From the NCBI GenBank assembly GCA_033439255.1, contig CM065889.1, positions 992,001 through 1,056,000 of the forward strand: 64,000 bases of DNA. Direction: 5' to 3'. A program made the position numbers and the translations under genes. Under the pieces are notes generated by a model. It was not told the origin of the DNA. It ran no database searches and saw only the letters and a list, made by a program, of their open reading frames with translations. Origin of the DNA: Hericium rajendrae. Its lineage: Eukaryota > Basidiomycota > Agaricomycetes > Russulales > Hericiaceae. Positions 34,739-45,400 of this stretch are shown here, piece by piece. Numbering within the stretch: the stretch's first letter is position 1; every line of letters starts with the position of its first letter.

Positions 34739-37348
34739 TCATGATGTGGACGAGGATGGTGCTTGAGGTGGCCGTTCAAGAGGCAGTGTGACGGTGGAAA
34801 ACTGTAGTGCTCCTGGATGCTCCATAAGGAGAGACTGGGCGTGTGCGAGGGAGCCGTGCAATGGACCGCGATGGCACCGTTCATTGGGAAGAGCACTACG
34901 GAGCTGCTTCTTCCAGACACTGTCTGAAAAGGCCGAGAACTGTGGTGTTTGAGAAAGAGATAGACGGTGCTGGAACCATGTCTCCGTGTCCTCAGTCCAT
35001 TCGTCTGACCACAAAGGACTTTCATTAAAGACTGCGGGCGAGGGCCAAAATGATCGACCATCGCGCAGGCGGCCTACGAGACGATTGACTTCATCTGTGG
35101 TGATGGTGTCGCCAGAGCAAGGTACTGGCGTGCCATGACGGTCACCCTGGCCATATTGGCGGACATGCGAGGACGGGCCTGTCAATGCATCCATGGCGAG
35201 TGAGCTAGGACCGTAGTGCAGTGCGAGACGCCAAGAGATACTGCTGTGGAGGAGGAACACACGGCTGTTAGGACACCGAAGAAGTTCCCTGAGCACGGCC
35301 TCGTGATGGTGCATCTGGGGCGCATGGAAGGCAGACCAGAGCGGGGCCTCTCGAGAAGGGCGCAGAAGTGGCTGTGGTTGGTCTGGAAGGGACTGCAGTG
35401 AAATACGCCATTCGAATTTAATGCTGCAAGCCAGCATTTGATGGACCAGGGTCTCCCAGGTCAGGTTGGGGTTTGCCGTGCGCCAGCCATGAATGTGAAT
35501 TTGGGTGCGGCTGTCCATCTGTAGGTAGCCTTCATAATTGAAAGGAATTTTATCCCATACCCGGAGGGTGCGGCCCACCGGGAAGGATAGTGCCACTGGC
35601 GCTTCATGGGAGAGGTCTGCAAGGTGATCAGGCAGTTCGAACGCATGGGGTACATGGGGCTCGGCAGAATCCGGTGGAGACGGTTGGAATGCAGGCACAG
35701 ACAACGGGGCCAGGAGCAGAGTGGTGGGTTGCATTGCCGTTGAATGCTCTGAGTCCATAGCAACGTCCTCAGGTGCATCGTCTGCATCATCGGTGATGCG
35801 GGATGCCAAGGACAGGTGCTCGCTGTCGGTGATGCGGGATGCTAAAGATTGGGGCTCATCGTATGGGTCGTCGCCAATGCGGGCTAGAAGGGTGGGTGGC
35901 GAAGGCAGCCGCAAGGAAGTTTCCTTCATGCGTGCCAGGAGTGTTGGCTCCGGGGATGACTGCCGGGAAGGTGACTTGGAGGCAGTGGGAGCAGGACCCG
36001 TGGATGTCACACGAGATGAAGTGGACCCCACCGTGAGTGCAGAAGGCAAGGGCGTGTGAGGCACGAGGTCACTAGAACGATCAGCCCGGGAGGTCGGCGG
36101 ATCGTCGCATGGTGGTGATGCCGGTGTGCAGGAGTGGGCTGCATGCTTGGGAGATGCAGAATACCGGTGTCGAGGTTGCAATGTGGAGCGTGAATAGTGC
36201 CTCAGATTGCAGGCACGGTAGGTGAAGCGGGGCCCAGCGTAGCAGGGCGATGAGGCTCGTTGACAGTATGGGGACCTGAGGGAGCGAGACCTCCCCCTGT
36301 GAGAGACATAGTGGGTGCGTGAAGGTGAACGTGAATGATGGAACCTATCGCAGTGGTGCTCGTAGGGGTGAGAGCGGCGTGGTTCGTAGTGGTCGTATGG
36401 GTGGCCGCATCCTGGGGAACGCGACCTCTCGTAGCAGTAGCTACAATGGTGAAAGGACGGGGATATGCTGGATCGTCGATACGATGTGCGCCGTTCGGAA
36501 TACTCGCACCCGGGCATTGCGTGGAGAAGGTGACTGAGGGGGCGAGCGATGAGACGGTGGTGGTGGTGAGCATTCACGAGAACGGCCTGAGTGGAGTGTT
36601 GGAGCTTGACTTAGACTCGGGGGCCCGGAGCCGGGCGACGGCGGCAGCAGCGGGTGTGGTGGAATGGAGAACGACAGGGCAGTGGGCTCAATTGGCATGC
36701 CTTCGTCATCCGAGCTGCCTCCTCCGTCCAAGTAGTATGCCATGTCGCGCACAGGCTTGGAGGATGAGGGCGCAGCCAGCTGCGAGGAAGTTTGCTGGAG
36801 GCGCCGATCGACCCGGCGATGGGACTTCAAAGCCTTTTTGCGATGGGTATTCTCCACGTCCATCGTCATGTGAAAGTCTACAGCATCGAGGACATCGGGA
36901 TTGAGGCCAATGAGTCATGAGTCCTTCAGGAAGGAAATGCCCCAGCGATAGCGCACCAGATTGCAGTGAGATGCGAGTATGGTTAAATCTGGCCAGGTCC
37001 CTGGGGGTGTGGAAAAATCGATCACCATCCCAACGCCCCAGCCGAATGTGAGGTTCCAATCACGCACTTTCGTTTGCCAGTTCGGGATATCGATGGGCAC
37101 ATGTTCCCAGACAGAGCCTAGGTTGAGGAGCATCCACCTAAGAAATCCTCACCATTCAAGCACGGCTGCTTGCAGCGCGTGACTGAGTGCAATTTGTGCA
37201 TCTCGGGAGCCCATCGTAAATAGTGGCGCAGGATCTGGAATTGCTAGCAGCAAGACGTCTATGCCTACATAAAGTGCGAGGGCTGAACCGATTGAGGTGA
37301 CGCTTTCGATATCGTGCAAGACCGTGAGGGGAATAGTGAGGTTGAGCA
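34739..37348 (-). pseudogene. Third ORF of a chromovirus-like retrotransposon (Gyp-B2)
   Basis: Function unknown. From the right it reads VLNLTIPLTVLHDIESVTS, FTMGSRDAQIALSHALQA, VLEW-stop-GFLRWMLLNLG (TGG to TGA), TWPDLTILASHCNLVRYRWG, a second stop after ISFLKDS, then a basic and Ser/Pro-rich stretch. A frameshift near 36500-36577 leads into a 612-codon frame with an Arg/Ser/His-rich start and a folded-looking end: RVWDKIPFNYEGYLQMDS, HIHGWRTANPNLTWETLV, MHHHEAVLRELLRCPNSRVF and WRLALHYGPSSLAMDALTG. The EW-GFLRW block also occurs in the ORF at 58087-59158. Such ORFs lie between integrase and 3' LTR in Agaricomycete gypsy elements. It ends 76 bp from the LTR. Confidence 0.6.
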
Positions 37349-38094
37349 CATCAGTAAACCTGGAAATTTCTGATTGGTATCTGATCATATCTGATTTGAT
37401 CTGATTCAGACAATCAGACAGTCAGATGAGTCAGGTAGGTCTCTATCGTCCAGTGTCTTTCAGATAAAAACATCTGATTCTAGATGGTCATCTGAGTGTC
37501 AGATAATTGTCTGAATGTCAGATAGTCATCTGAGTGTCAGATAGTCATCTGAGTGTCAGACAATTCTCTGAGTGTCAGACAAAAGTCTAGAAGTCAGATA
37601 CTATCTAGAAGTCAGATTGTGTCTGATATTTATCTTATTTGTATCTGAAGTCAGAATTTCTCTGAAAGTTGAAATTTGTCTGAAGTCAGACTTTAGTCTG
37701 ACAATCAGACATAATATTATTTCAGACATAAATCAGATTATAATTCAGGCTCAAATTAGGTCAGACTAAATCAGCATCAGAACAGGGTTCAGATCATTCA
37801 TTTCAAAACAGACATCAATATCATACAAGTCAAGCACTGAAGCTGCACAGGCTAGACTAAGAGTACACTATTGCTACAGGCACTGGAGGGTGCTAGCACA
37901 AGCAAAAGATAATCCTTTACAAAAAAAGGGGGCAGTGTCACAACATTAGTGACTGCTTTGAGCCAAACATGCCGCATGCCAACAACAAATGTAGTTTGTC
38001 ATAAGATGCATGCCGAAACAGTCAGCAGCAGATGAGGGACAGTCAACAGCAGTGGGAGCAGCAGTGACGTGAGGGGTCAGAGAATGGGGGCAAA

Positions 38095-38712
38095 GACTCT
38101 GTTAGTATATGAGAGTGACAAGAAAAAACGGCTATTACTCACCTTATATTTCGTTACACGTTGTCATCATAACGAAAAGATGCAATACGCACATCTGCAG
38201 GACACAAAACGTAAGTGTTCTGTGTCCTACAGATGCAGTCACAGGGCTGAAAAGAAAACAAACATACCTGTTGCCACAATGGTGCCAAATGCTAGGTGGA
38301 CCTGTGGCAGTGAGCACACAGCAGAGGGTGCAGGGATGTGGCAGCGGGCAAGGGGATGAGTGGGTCAGCGAAGCTAAAGAGGGGTATCACTCGATGATAA
38401 CAAGTGATACTCTCATATTGAGTATGTGAACAACAAGAACGAAGGTATTACTCACCGCAAGATCGCACGCGGGCACAGGCAGCATCATACAGCATGCGTG
38501 CGCTGGCGGAGCCCGGCGGTGACGTGTCACGGAAGTGGGGATGTACACGAGCTAGGGCAGCACTGTCGAGGGTGCGGGCAGGGTGCGAGGAGGGGAAGTG
38601 AGATGAGGGTGTCGAAAGAAAATGAACATCGAGAGTATCGTTCGATATCGAGCGATACTCTCGTTATTTTGTTAGAGCAAAGAAGTATAGAAGAAAGATA
38701 TCTTTACTCACC
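38095..38712 (-). ncRNA. Leftward hairpin-intron modules of E1
   Basis: Three minus-strand intron-like segments start GGTGAGTAA (plus-strand TTACTCACC at about 38138, 38451 and 38706). Branch-like words are ATACTAAC, ACTCAAT and CTCTAAC. Hairpins follow at 38631-38662 (GAGAGTATCGTTCG with CGAGCGATACTCTC) and 38384-38410 (GTATCACT with AGTGATAC). A 44-nt hairpin at 38192-38235 starts CATCTG and ends CAGATG. The exons so defined have no shared peptide. Inferred to be a spliced non-coding RNA. Confidence 0.45.
38192..38235. other. 44-nt hairpin with CATCTG ends
   Basis: CATCTGCAGGACACA pairs with TGTGTCCTACAGATG apart from one C-A mismatch, around a loop that contains GTAAGTG. Its ends repeat the terminal hexamer of the whole element family, so it could be a miniature insertion. 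Confidence 0.6.
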
Positions 38713-38719
38713 TAAAGAC

Positions 38720-39078
38720 CTCCACGTCTGGAGAAAAGCTCGAACCGGTCCTTCCCTCCAGTTTGACGAATAGGAAGACGGAGAGGCGGAGAGCAAAGGA
38801 GGCGGAGAGCAAGGGAGACGGATAGAGAGGGAGAGAGGGAGACGAACGAGCAAACAAACAACGATGTGCGCTGATTGCTTGAGCCGCCGAGGAGATTGCC
38901 GGTCGGAGATTGCCGACCGGGCCGGTGGCTGCCAGATGCGTGTTGCACGTCTAAGTCGAATTCACGTCTAAGTCGAATTTTGCTGCTGCTCACCTCAATA
39001 TCGCTTCGTTTCTGGATATTTGAAGGCCGGAGGGACGATTTAAAGAGTGTTGGGACTTGATGGAGGCCAGAGCAGCAT
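38720..39078. promoter_or_regulatory. Central divergent promoter-like block of E1
   Basis: Lies between the leftward and rightward intron arrays. Contains a purine-rich tract (GGAGGCGGAGAGCAAAGG repeats, 38770-38845), GATTGCCGGTCGG/GATTGCCGACCGG repeats (38892-38925), GGTGGCTGCC resembling the GGCAGCCAC block of D and F, and a tandem 17-bp repeat CACGTCTAAGTCGAATT (38947-38980). No clear TATA box. Confidence 0.4.
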
Positions 39079-40617
39079 CAGGTGAGTAATATCTCTTGTT
39101 ATTCTTCTGTCTATCGTGCTAATTTGGGGAGTACTGCTCGATAACGAGCAGTACTCTCCTTTTCTCGTTTGCATCAAACCCCCCACCCCGTCCGTCGCGT
39201 GTCTCGTGCCCCCATGCCCCGCAAGCTGCCCCGTACCCCGTGCGTGCTCCGCCTCCACCTCGATTCCCGCACGCCTCCATCTCCTCCCCGCACGCCTCCG
39301 TCGCCTCGCGCATGACCTCGCACGACCTGCGCGACCTCGCACGACCTGCATGGCCTGCATGGCCCTGCACCCCGCCTCTCCCGTACCCCATCTCCCCGCA
39401 CGGTCCGCCTCATACCCCGCATGCCTTCCTCATCTCGCGCAAGACCCTGCATGCATGGGCACGAGCCCACGCGGATGCACCGGCGCGTACGACTTCGCGT
39501 CCACTCTATATCGATTCGAAGGCCGGAGGAGATCGGGAGGGATGAGGGTTTGAAGGGAGGAGGGGGCTTCGAGGAATCGCGGGTGAGTATCCGTTCATTC
39601 TTCTATTGTTGATCATACTAATTCGGGGGAGCACTGCTCGTTATTGAGCAGTGCTCCCCATTATGTGTTCTATCTCAAGACCTACAGCCCCACCCCGACT
39701 CTTGTGCCCCGCGCCTGCACACCACTTCTCCCGTGCCTCATTCCCCACGCATGCCCCGCCTTTGCCCCTCCGCACGATCTCGCACGATCCCGCATGGCCC
39801 GATGCCCCCGCCGTTTTGTGCATGGAATTGAAAGTCGAAAGGACCAATGGAGTGCTCATGGGGATTGTTGGAGGCAAAGGTGAGTCAAACCGACTAGTAT
39901 TATGTTATCAATGGTACTAATTCAGGGAGTGCTGCTCGTGATCGAGCAGTACTCCCTCTGTTCCTTCCTCATCTGCCGCACCCCTCTCCTGTATGCCGCG
40001 TGTGCTCTGCCTCTGCCTCTCCCTCCACGCCCGTGCCCAGCGCGACCCCCACACCTCCCACACACCTTCGCCTTCTCGCACACAACCAAACACAGATGCG
40101 AATGACCCCTCACAACACCAGATGGCTGCGCAACGGACATGCACGGCCCCGCCGTCTTTTGCACAAAATTGAAAGCTGAAGGAATGAACGGACAGCCCGA
40201 AGGGCTCGCTGGAGGCAAAGGTGAGTCACGATAATGATTATATATTGCCTATGGTACTAACTCGGGGAGTACTGCTCGTAATCGAGCAGTATTCCCCATT
40301 TTCTGTCCTGCATCAACCACCACACCTCTCCATCGTGACTTCTGCATATCGCATGCAGCTTCTCCCATGCCCCGTCTCCCGTGCATGTCTCGCCTCTCCC
40401 GCGCCCTCTGCGCCATGCCCGTACGCCTCGCATGCCCTCGCTGTTGTCTACACGGCCCCGCACGGTCTCGCACTACCCACACTTGCCCGTAGCTGCGCAT
40501 GTTACTTCGCGCGTGGGCACTGCAAGGCCGTGCACAGAAAGGTAAGTAAAGATCTGTTATTTTTCCTGTTCACTGCACTAACGACAGGAGTACTGCTCGA
40601 TAACGAGCAGTACTTCC
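39079..40617 (+). ncRNA. Rightward array of five hairpin-intron modules of E1
   Basis: Five modules with donors at about 39080, 39582, 39880, 40220 and 40541 (GGTGAGT or GGTAAGT). Each has a 45-60 bp T-rich segment, a branch-like CTAAT/CTAAC, and within 4-9 bases a hairpin: 39129-39156, 39626-39659, 39925-39956, 40264-40297 and 40587-40617. Arms are GAGTACTGCTCG/CGAGCAGTACTC or variants such as GAGCACTGCTCG with GAGCAGTGCTC. Between modules lie 200-400 bp of C-rich DNA (CCCGCACG, CCTCGCACGA words). Reading the hairpin as peptide gives unstable sequence, so RNA or DNA structure is what is kept. Confidence 0.5.
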
Positions 40618-40879
40618 CGTTATTCATTCTGCCTCAACACCCATACCTCTGCATGCTGCCTCTCTCACACCCCATGCTCTGCATCTCCCTCCACCTCATG
40701 CCCAGCCCAACTCCCGCGGACCTCCGCTATCTCGCACACAGACTCGCATGGGCCCGCACGGGCAGATGCAGTGTTCACACCTCGCGTGTGGCCTGTACGA
40801 CTCCCTGTGCCTATGTAATTATTTAGCTCTAGAGTTTTGTATAAGTTTTGTGGTGGCCATGATGGTTATAGCTTGTGAA

Positions 40880-41990
40880 CCTCTCCCTTAGTCTGAAATC
40901 AAGTCCAATCTAATTCCAATCCTTGGCCTAAATCTAAGTTTAAGTTTGATTCAATGGAGATCTATCTGACTTCATCTGAAAAATAGTGTTTGTCTGACTT
41001 GCATCTAGAATCTGATGAAATTACTAATGTCTGATAAGTACATTAACATCTGAAGTGTCTGAGGTACACTGAATAATAGAGACATATCTGATTGTGTCTG
41101 AGCAGCATTTCTTATCTAACAACATTAATGATATCTAATAAGTGCAGAAAGTCTGATGCATCTTAAATTATTTGGATAATAGAGATCTATCTTACTCTAT
41201 CTAAAAAGTAGCAATTGTCTAATTTTTGTTCAGCATCTGATAGGCCTATCTACATCTGACAAAAGTTTGAAAATCTGATAAGTCTGAAAATATCTGGACA
41301 ATAGGGACATACCTGACTTTATTTGAGAAGTACCAATGATCTGACTTTTAATAGATATCTAACAAAATTACCTTTCTCTAACAAATATGTAAAAATCTGA
41401 TAAGTCTGAAAACATCTGGACAATAGAGATCTACCTGACTTCATCTGAAAAGTACCTATAATCTGACTTTTATTGAATGTCTGACAAGATGATCATTGTC
41501 TGATAGATGTGTAAGAATCTGATATGTCTGAAGATATCTGGACAATAGAGACCTACCTGACTCCATCTGAAAAGTAGCAATGATCTGACTTTTATTCAAT
41601 GTCTGACAAGATGACCTTCATCTGACAGATGTTCAAGAATCTGACATGTCTGAGAACATCTGGACGATAGAGACCTACCTGACTTCATCTGAAAAGTAGC
41701 AATGATCTGACTTTTATTCAATGTCTGACAAGATAACCTTCATCTGACAGATGTTCAAGAATCTGACATGTCTGAAAACATCTGGATGATAGAGACCTAC
41801 CTGACTCTATCTGAAAAGTAGCAATAATCTGACTTTTATTCAATGTCTGACAAAATTACCTTCATCTGACAGATTTTTAAGAATCTGATAGGTCTGCTTA
41901 TATCTGATATTCTTCTGATTTTACAAAATAATCTACACACTATTTTATTCATATGTGAGTCAGACAAATGGACCTGTTCAGAACTCTCAG
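40880..41990. repeat. About 120-bp subterminal repeats of E1
   Basis: Roughly eight diverged units, each with CATCTGGACAATAGAGACC, TACCTGACTTCATCTGAAAA, GATCTGACTTTTATTCAATG and TCTGACAGATGTTCAAGAATC. They may be transposase-binding repeats. Mirrored in E2 at 42530-43640. Confidence 0.8.
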
Positions 41991-42039
41991 ACAAAAGTCA
42001 GACAATCAGACTAGTCAGAAGATTCCTCATTTCCTGATG

Positions 42040-42475
42040 TGGGGTGTATTCAGTAAAGATCCGGCGGAGCGTGTCCACCGTTGTCTTCCCGGAACCCGAG
42101 CCTTTGATAGCCTTGACCCAAAGATGTTGGGAGAACATGTCGAGGAACAGGCCAATGTGGTCCAACTTGCCTGTGCCCACGGGCATGGACAAGTAATCGC
42201 CGACGAGCAATTCAAACGGGTGACGACGCGTGATGGGCTCGAGGAGCGAGTTGATGTGAGGGGTTCCGAAGTTCTTGCAGTGTGAGCATTCGCGCACTGC
42301 GGCCAAGATGGAGGCATCCAGCTTGGGGCTCCAAATACGGTCCATAAGTGCAATCTTGATACTATCGCGGCCCCAATGCCCGCTCGAGACATGTTCCTCA
42401 TAAGCAAGCACTTTGGCCTCGGCCTGCGTGACGCATTCGTACTTCGTGCGAGCACGCACCGAGGTTCCACCTTTA
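42040..42475 (-). pseudogene. Integrase fragment of Gyp-A
   Basis: An open fragment reading VRARTKYECVTQAEAKVLAY, then an HHCC-type zinc region (EEHVSSGHWGRDSIKIALM, RECSHCKNFGT) and the start of the catalytic core (PFELLVGDYLSMPVGTGKLDH with the first Asp). It stops at element E1 before the remaining catalytic residues. On its right it joins, across E2, to the end of RNase H: removing E2 and one TA gives KLWQIKGGTSVRAR in frame. Confidence 0.85.
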
Positions 42476-45400
42476 CATCAGGAAATGAGGAATCTTCTGA
42501 CTAGTCTGATTGTCTGACTTTTGTCTGAGAGTTCTGAACAGGTCCATTTGTCTGACTCACATATGAATAAAATAGTGTGTAGATTATTTTGTAAAATCAG
42601 AAGAATATCAGATATAAGCAGACCTATCAGATTCTTAAAAATCTGTCAGATGAAGGTAATTTTGTCAGACATTGAATAAAAGTCAGATTATTGCTACTTT
42701 TCAGATAGAGTCAGGTAGATCTCTATCATCCAGATGTTTTCAGACATGTCAGATTCTTGAACATCTGTCAGATGAAGGTTATCTTGTCAGACATTGAATA
42801 AAAGTCAGATCATTGCTACTTTTCAGATGAAGTCAGGTAGGTCTCTATCGTCCAGATGTTCTCAGACATGTCAGATTCTTGAACATCTGTCAGATGAAGG
42901 TCATCTTGTCAGACATTGAATAAAAGTCAGATCATTGCTACTTTTCAGATGGAGTCAGGTAGGTCTCTATTGTCCAGATATCTTCAGACATATCAGATTC
43001 TTACACATCTATCAGACAATGATCATCTTGTCAGACATTCAATAAAAGTCAGATTATAGGTACTTTTCAGATGAAGTCAGGTAGATCTCTATTGTCCAGA
43101 TGTTTTCAGACTTATCAGATTTTTACATATTTGTTAGAGAAAGGTAATTTTGTTAGATATCTATTAAAAGTCAGATCATTGGTACTTCTCAAATAAAGTC
43201 AGGTATGTCCCTATTGTCCAGATATTTTCAGACTTATCAGATTTTCAAACTTTTGTCAGATGTAGATAGGCCTATCAGATGCTGAACAAAAATTAGACAA
43301 TTGCTACTTTTTAGATAGAGTAAGATAGATCTCTATTATCCAAATAATTTAAGATGCATCAGACTTTCTGCACTTATTAGATATCATTAATGTTGTTAGA
43401 TAAGAAATGCTGCTCAGACACAATCAGATATGTCTCTATTATTCAGTGTACCTCAGACACTTCAGATGTTAATGTACTTATCAGACATTAGTAATTTCAT
43501 CAGATTCTAGATGCAAGTCAGACAAACACTATTTTTCAGATGAAGTCAGATAGATCTCCATTGAATCAAACTTAAACTTAGATTTAGGCCAAGGATTGGA
43601 ATTAGATTGGACTTGATTTCAGACTAAGGGAGAGGTTCACAAGCTATAACCATCATGGCCACCACAAAACTTATACAAAACTCTAGAGCTAAATAATTAC
43701 ATAGGCACAGGGAGTCGTACAGGCCACACGCGAGGTGTGAACACTGCATCTGCCCGTGCGGGCCCATGCGAGTCTGTGTGCGAGATAGCGGAGGTCCGCG
43801 GGAGTTGGGCTGGGCATGAGGTGGAGGGAGATGCAGAGCATGGGGTGTGAGAGAGGCAGCATGCAGAGGTATGGGTGTTGAGGCAGAATGAATAACGGGA
43901 AGTACTGCTCGTTATCGAGCAGTACTCCTGTCGTTAGTGCAGTGAACAGGAAAAATAACAGATCTTTACTTACCTTTCTGTGCACGGCCTTGCAGTGCCC
44001 ACGCGCGAAGTAACATGCGCAGCTACGGGCAAGTGTGGGTAGTGCGAGACCGTGCGGGGCCGTGTAGACAACAGCGAGGGCATGCGAGGCGTACGGGCAT
44101 GGCGCAGAGGGCGCGGGAGAGGCGAGACATGCACGGGAGACGGGGCATGGGAGAAGCTGCATGCGATATGCAGAAGTCACGATGGAGAGGTGTGGTGGTT
44201 GATGCAGGACAGAAAATGGGGAATACTGCTCGATTACGAGCAGTACTCCCCGAGTTAGTACCATAGGCAATATATAATCATTATCGTGACTCACCTTTGC
44301 CTCCAGCGAGCCCTTCGGGCTGTCCGTTCATTCCTTCAGCTTTCAATTTTGTGCAAAAGACGGCGGGGCCGTGCATGTCCGTTGCGCAGCCATCTGGTGT
44401 TGTGAGGGGTCATTCGCATCTGTGTTTGGTTGTGTGCGAGAAGGCGAAGGTGTGTGGGAGGTGTGGGGGTCGCGCTGGGCACGGGCGTGGAGGGAGAGGC
44501 AGAGGCAGAGCACACGCGGCATACAGGAGAGGGGTGCGGCAGATGAGGAAGGAACAGAGGGAGTACTGCTCGATCACGAGCAGCACTCCCTGAATTAGTA
44601 CCATTGATAACATAATACTAGTCGGTTTGACTCACCTTTGCCTCCAACAATCCCCATGAGCACTCCATTGGTCCTTTCGACTTTCAATTCCATGCACAAA
44701 ACGGCGGGGGCATCGGGCCATGCGGGATCGTGCGAGATCGTGCGGAGGGGCAAAGGCGGGGCATGCGTGGGGAATGAGGCACGGGAGAAGTGGTGTGCAG
44801 GCGCGGGGCACAAGAGTCGGGGTGGGGCTGTAGGTCTTGAGATAGAACACATAATGGGGAGCACTGCTCAATAACGAGCAGTGCTCCCCCGAATTAGTAT
44901 GATCAACAATAGAAGAATGAACGGATACTCACCCGCGATTCCTCGAAGCCCCCTCCTCCCTTCAAACCCTCATCCCTCCCGATCTCCTCCGGCCTTCGAA
45001 TCGATATAGAGTGGACGCGAAGTCGTACGCGCCGGTGCATCCGCGTGGGCTCGTGCCCATGCATGCAGGGTCTTGCGCGAGATGAGGAAGGCATGCGGGG
45101 TATGAGGCGGACCGTGCGGGGAGATGGGGTACGGGAGAGGCGGGGTGCAGGGCCATGCAGGCCATGCAGGTCGTGCGAGGTCGCGCAGGTCGTGCGAGGT
45201 CATGCGCGAGGCGACGGAGGCGTGCGGGGAGGAGATGGAGGCGTGCGGGAATCGAGGTGGAGGCGGAGCACGCACGGGGTACGGGGCAGCTTGCGGGGCA
45301 TGGGGGCACGAGACACGCGACGGACGGGGTGGGGGGTTTGATGCAAACGAGAAAAGGAGAGTACTGCTCGTTATCGAGCAGTACTCCCCAAATTAGCACG

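Larger units (their letters stand above)
37349..42039. mobile_element. Element E1, left copy of the 4.69 kb hairpin-array element
   Basis: Begins CATCAGTAAACCTGG and ends in the complement of CATCAGGAAATGAGG. Subterminal DNA is rich in CAGATAGTCATCTGAGTGT (left) and in a roughly 120-bp repeat (right). The interior holds eight intron-like segments, eight hairpins and a central promoter-like block. No protein gene. E1 is nearly identical to E2 (inverted): I saw one T/C difference and two one-base indels. The flanks belong to different retrotransposons (Gyp-B2 ORF3 at left, Gyp-A integrase at right) and end in CA and TG, so there is no target duplication. Confidence 0.85.

Noticed and set aside
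39116-40826. Frames in E1 sharing a peptide like GVLLDNEQYSP
   Set aside because: The shared peptide is only the translation of the hairpin. Between copies the arms change in pairs while the peptide is not kept. Both strands and both E copies give similar chance frames.
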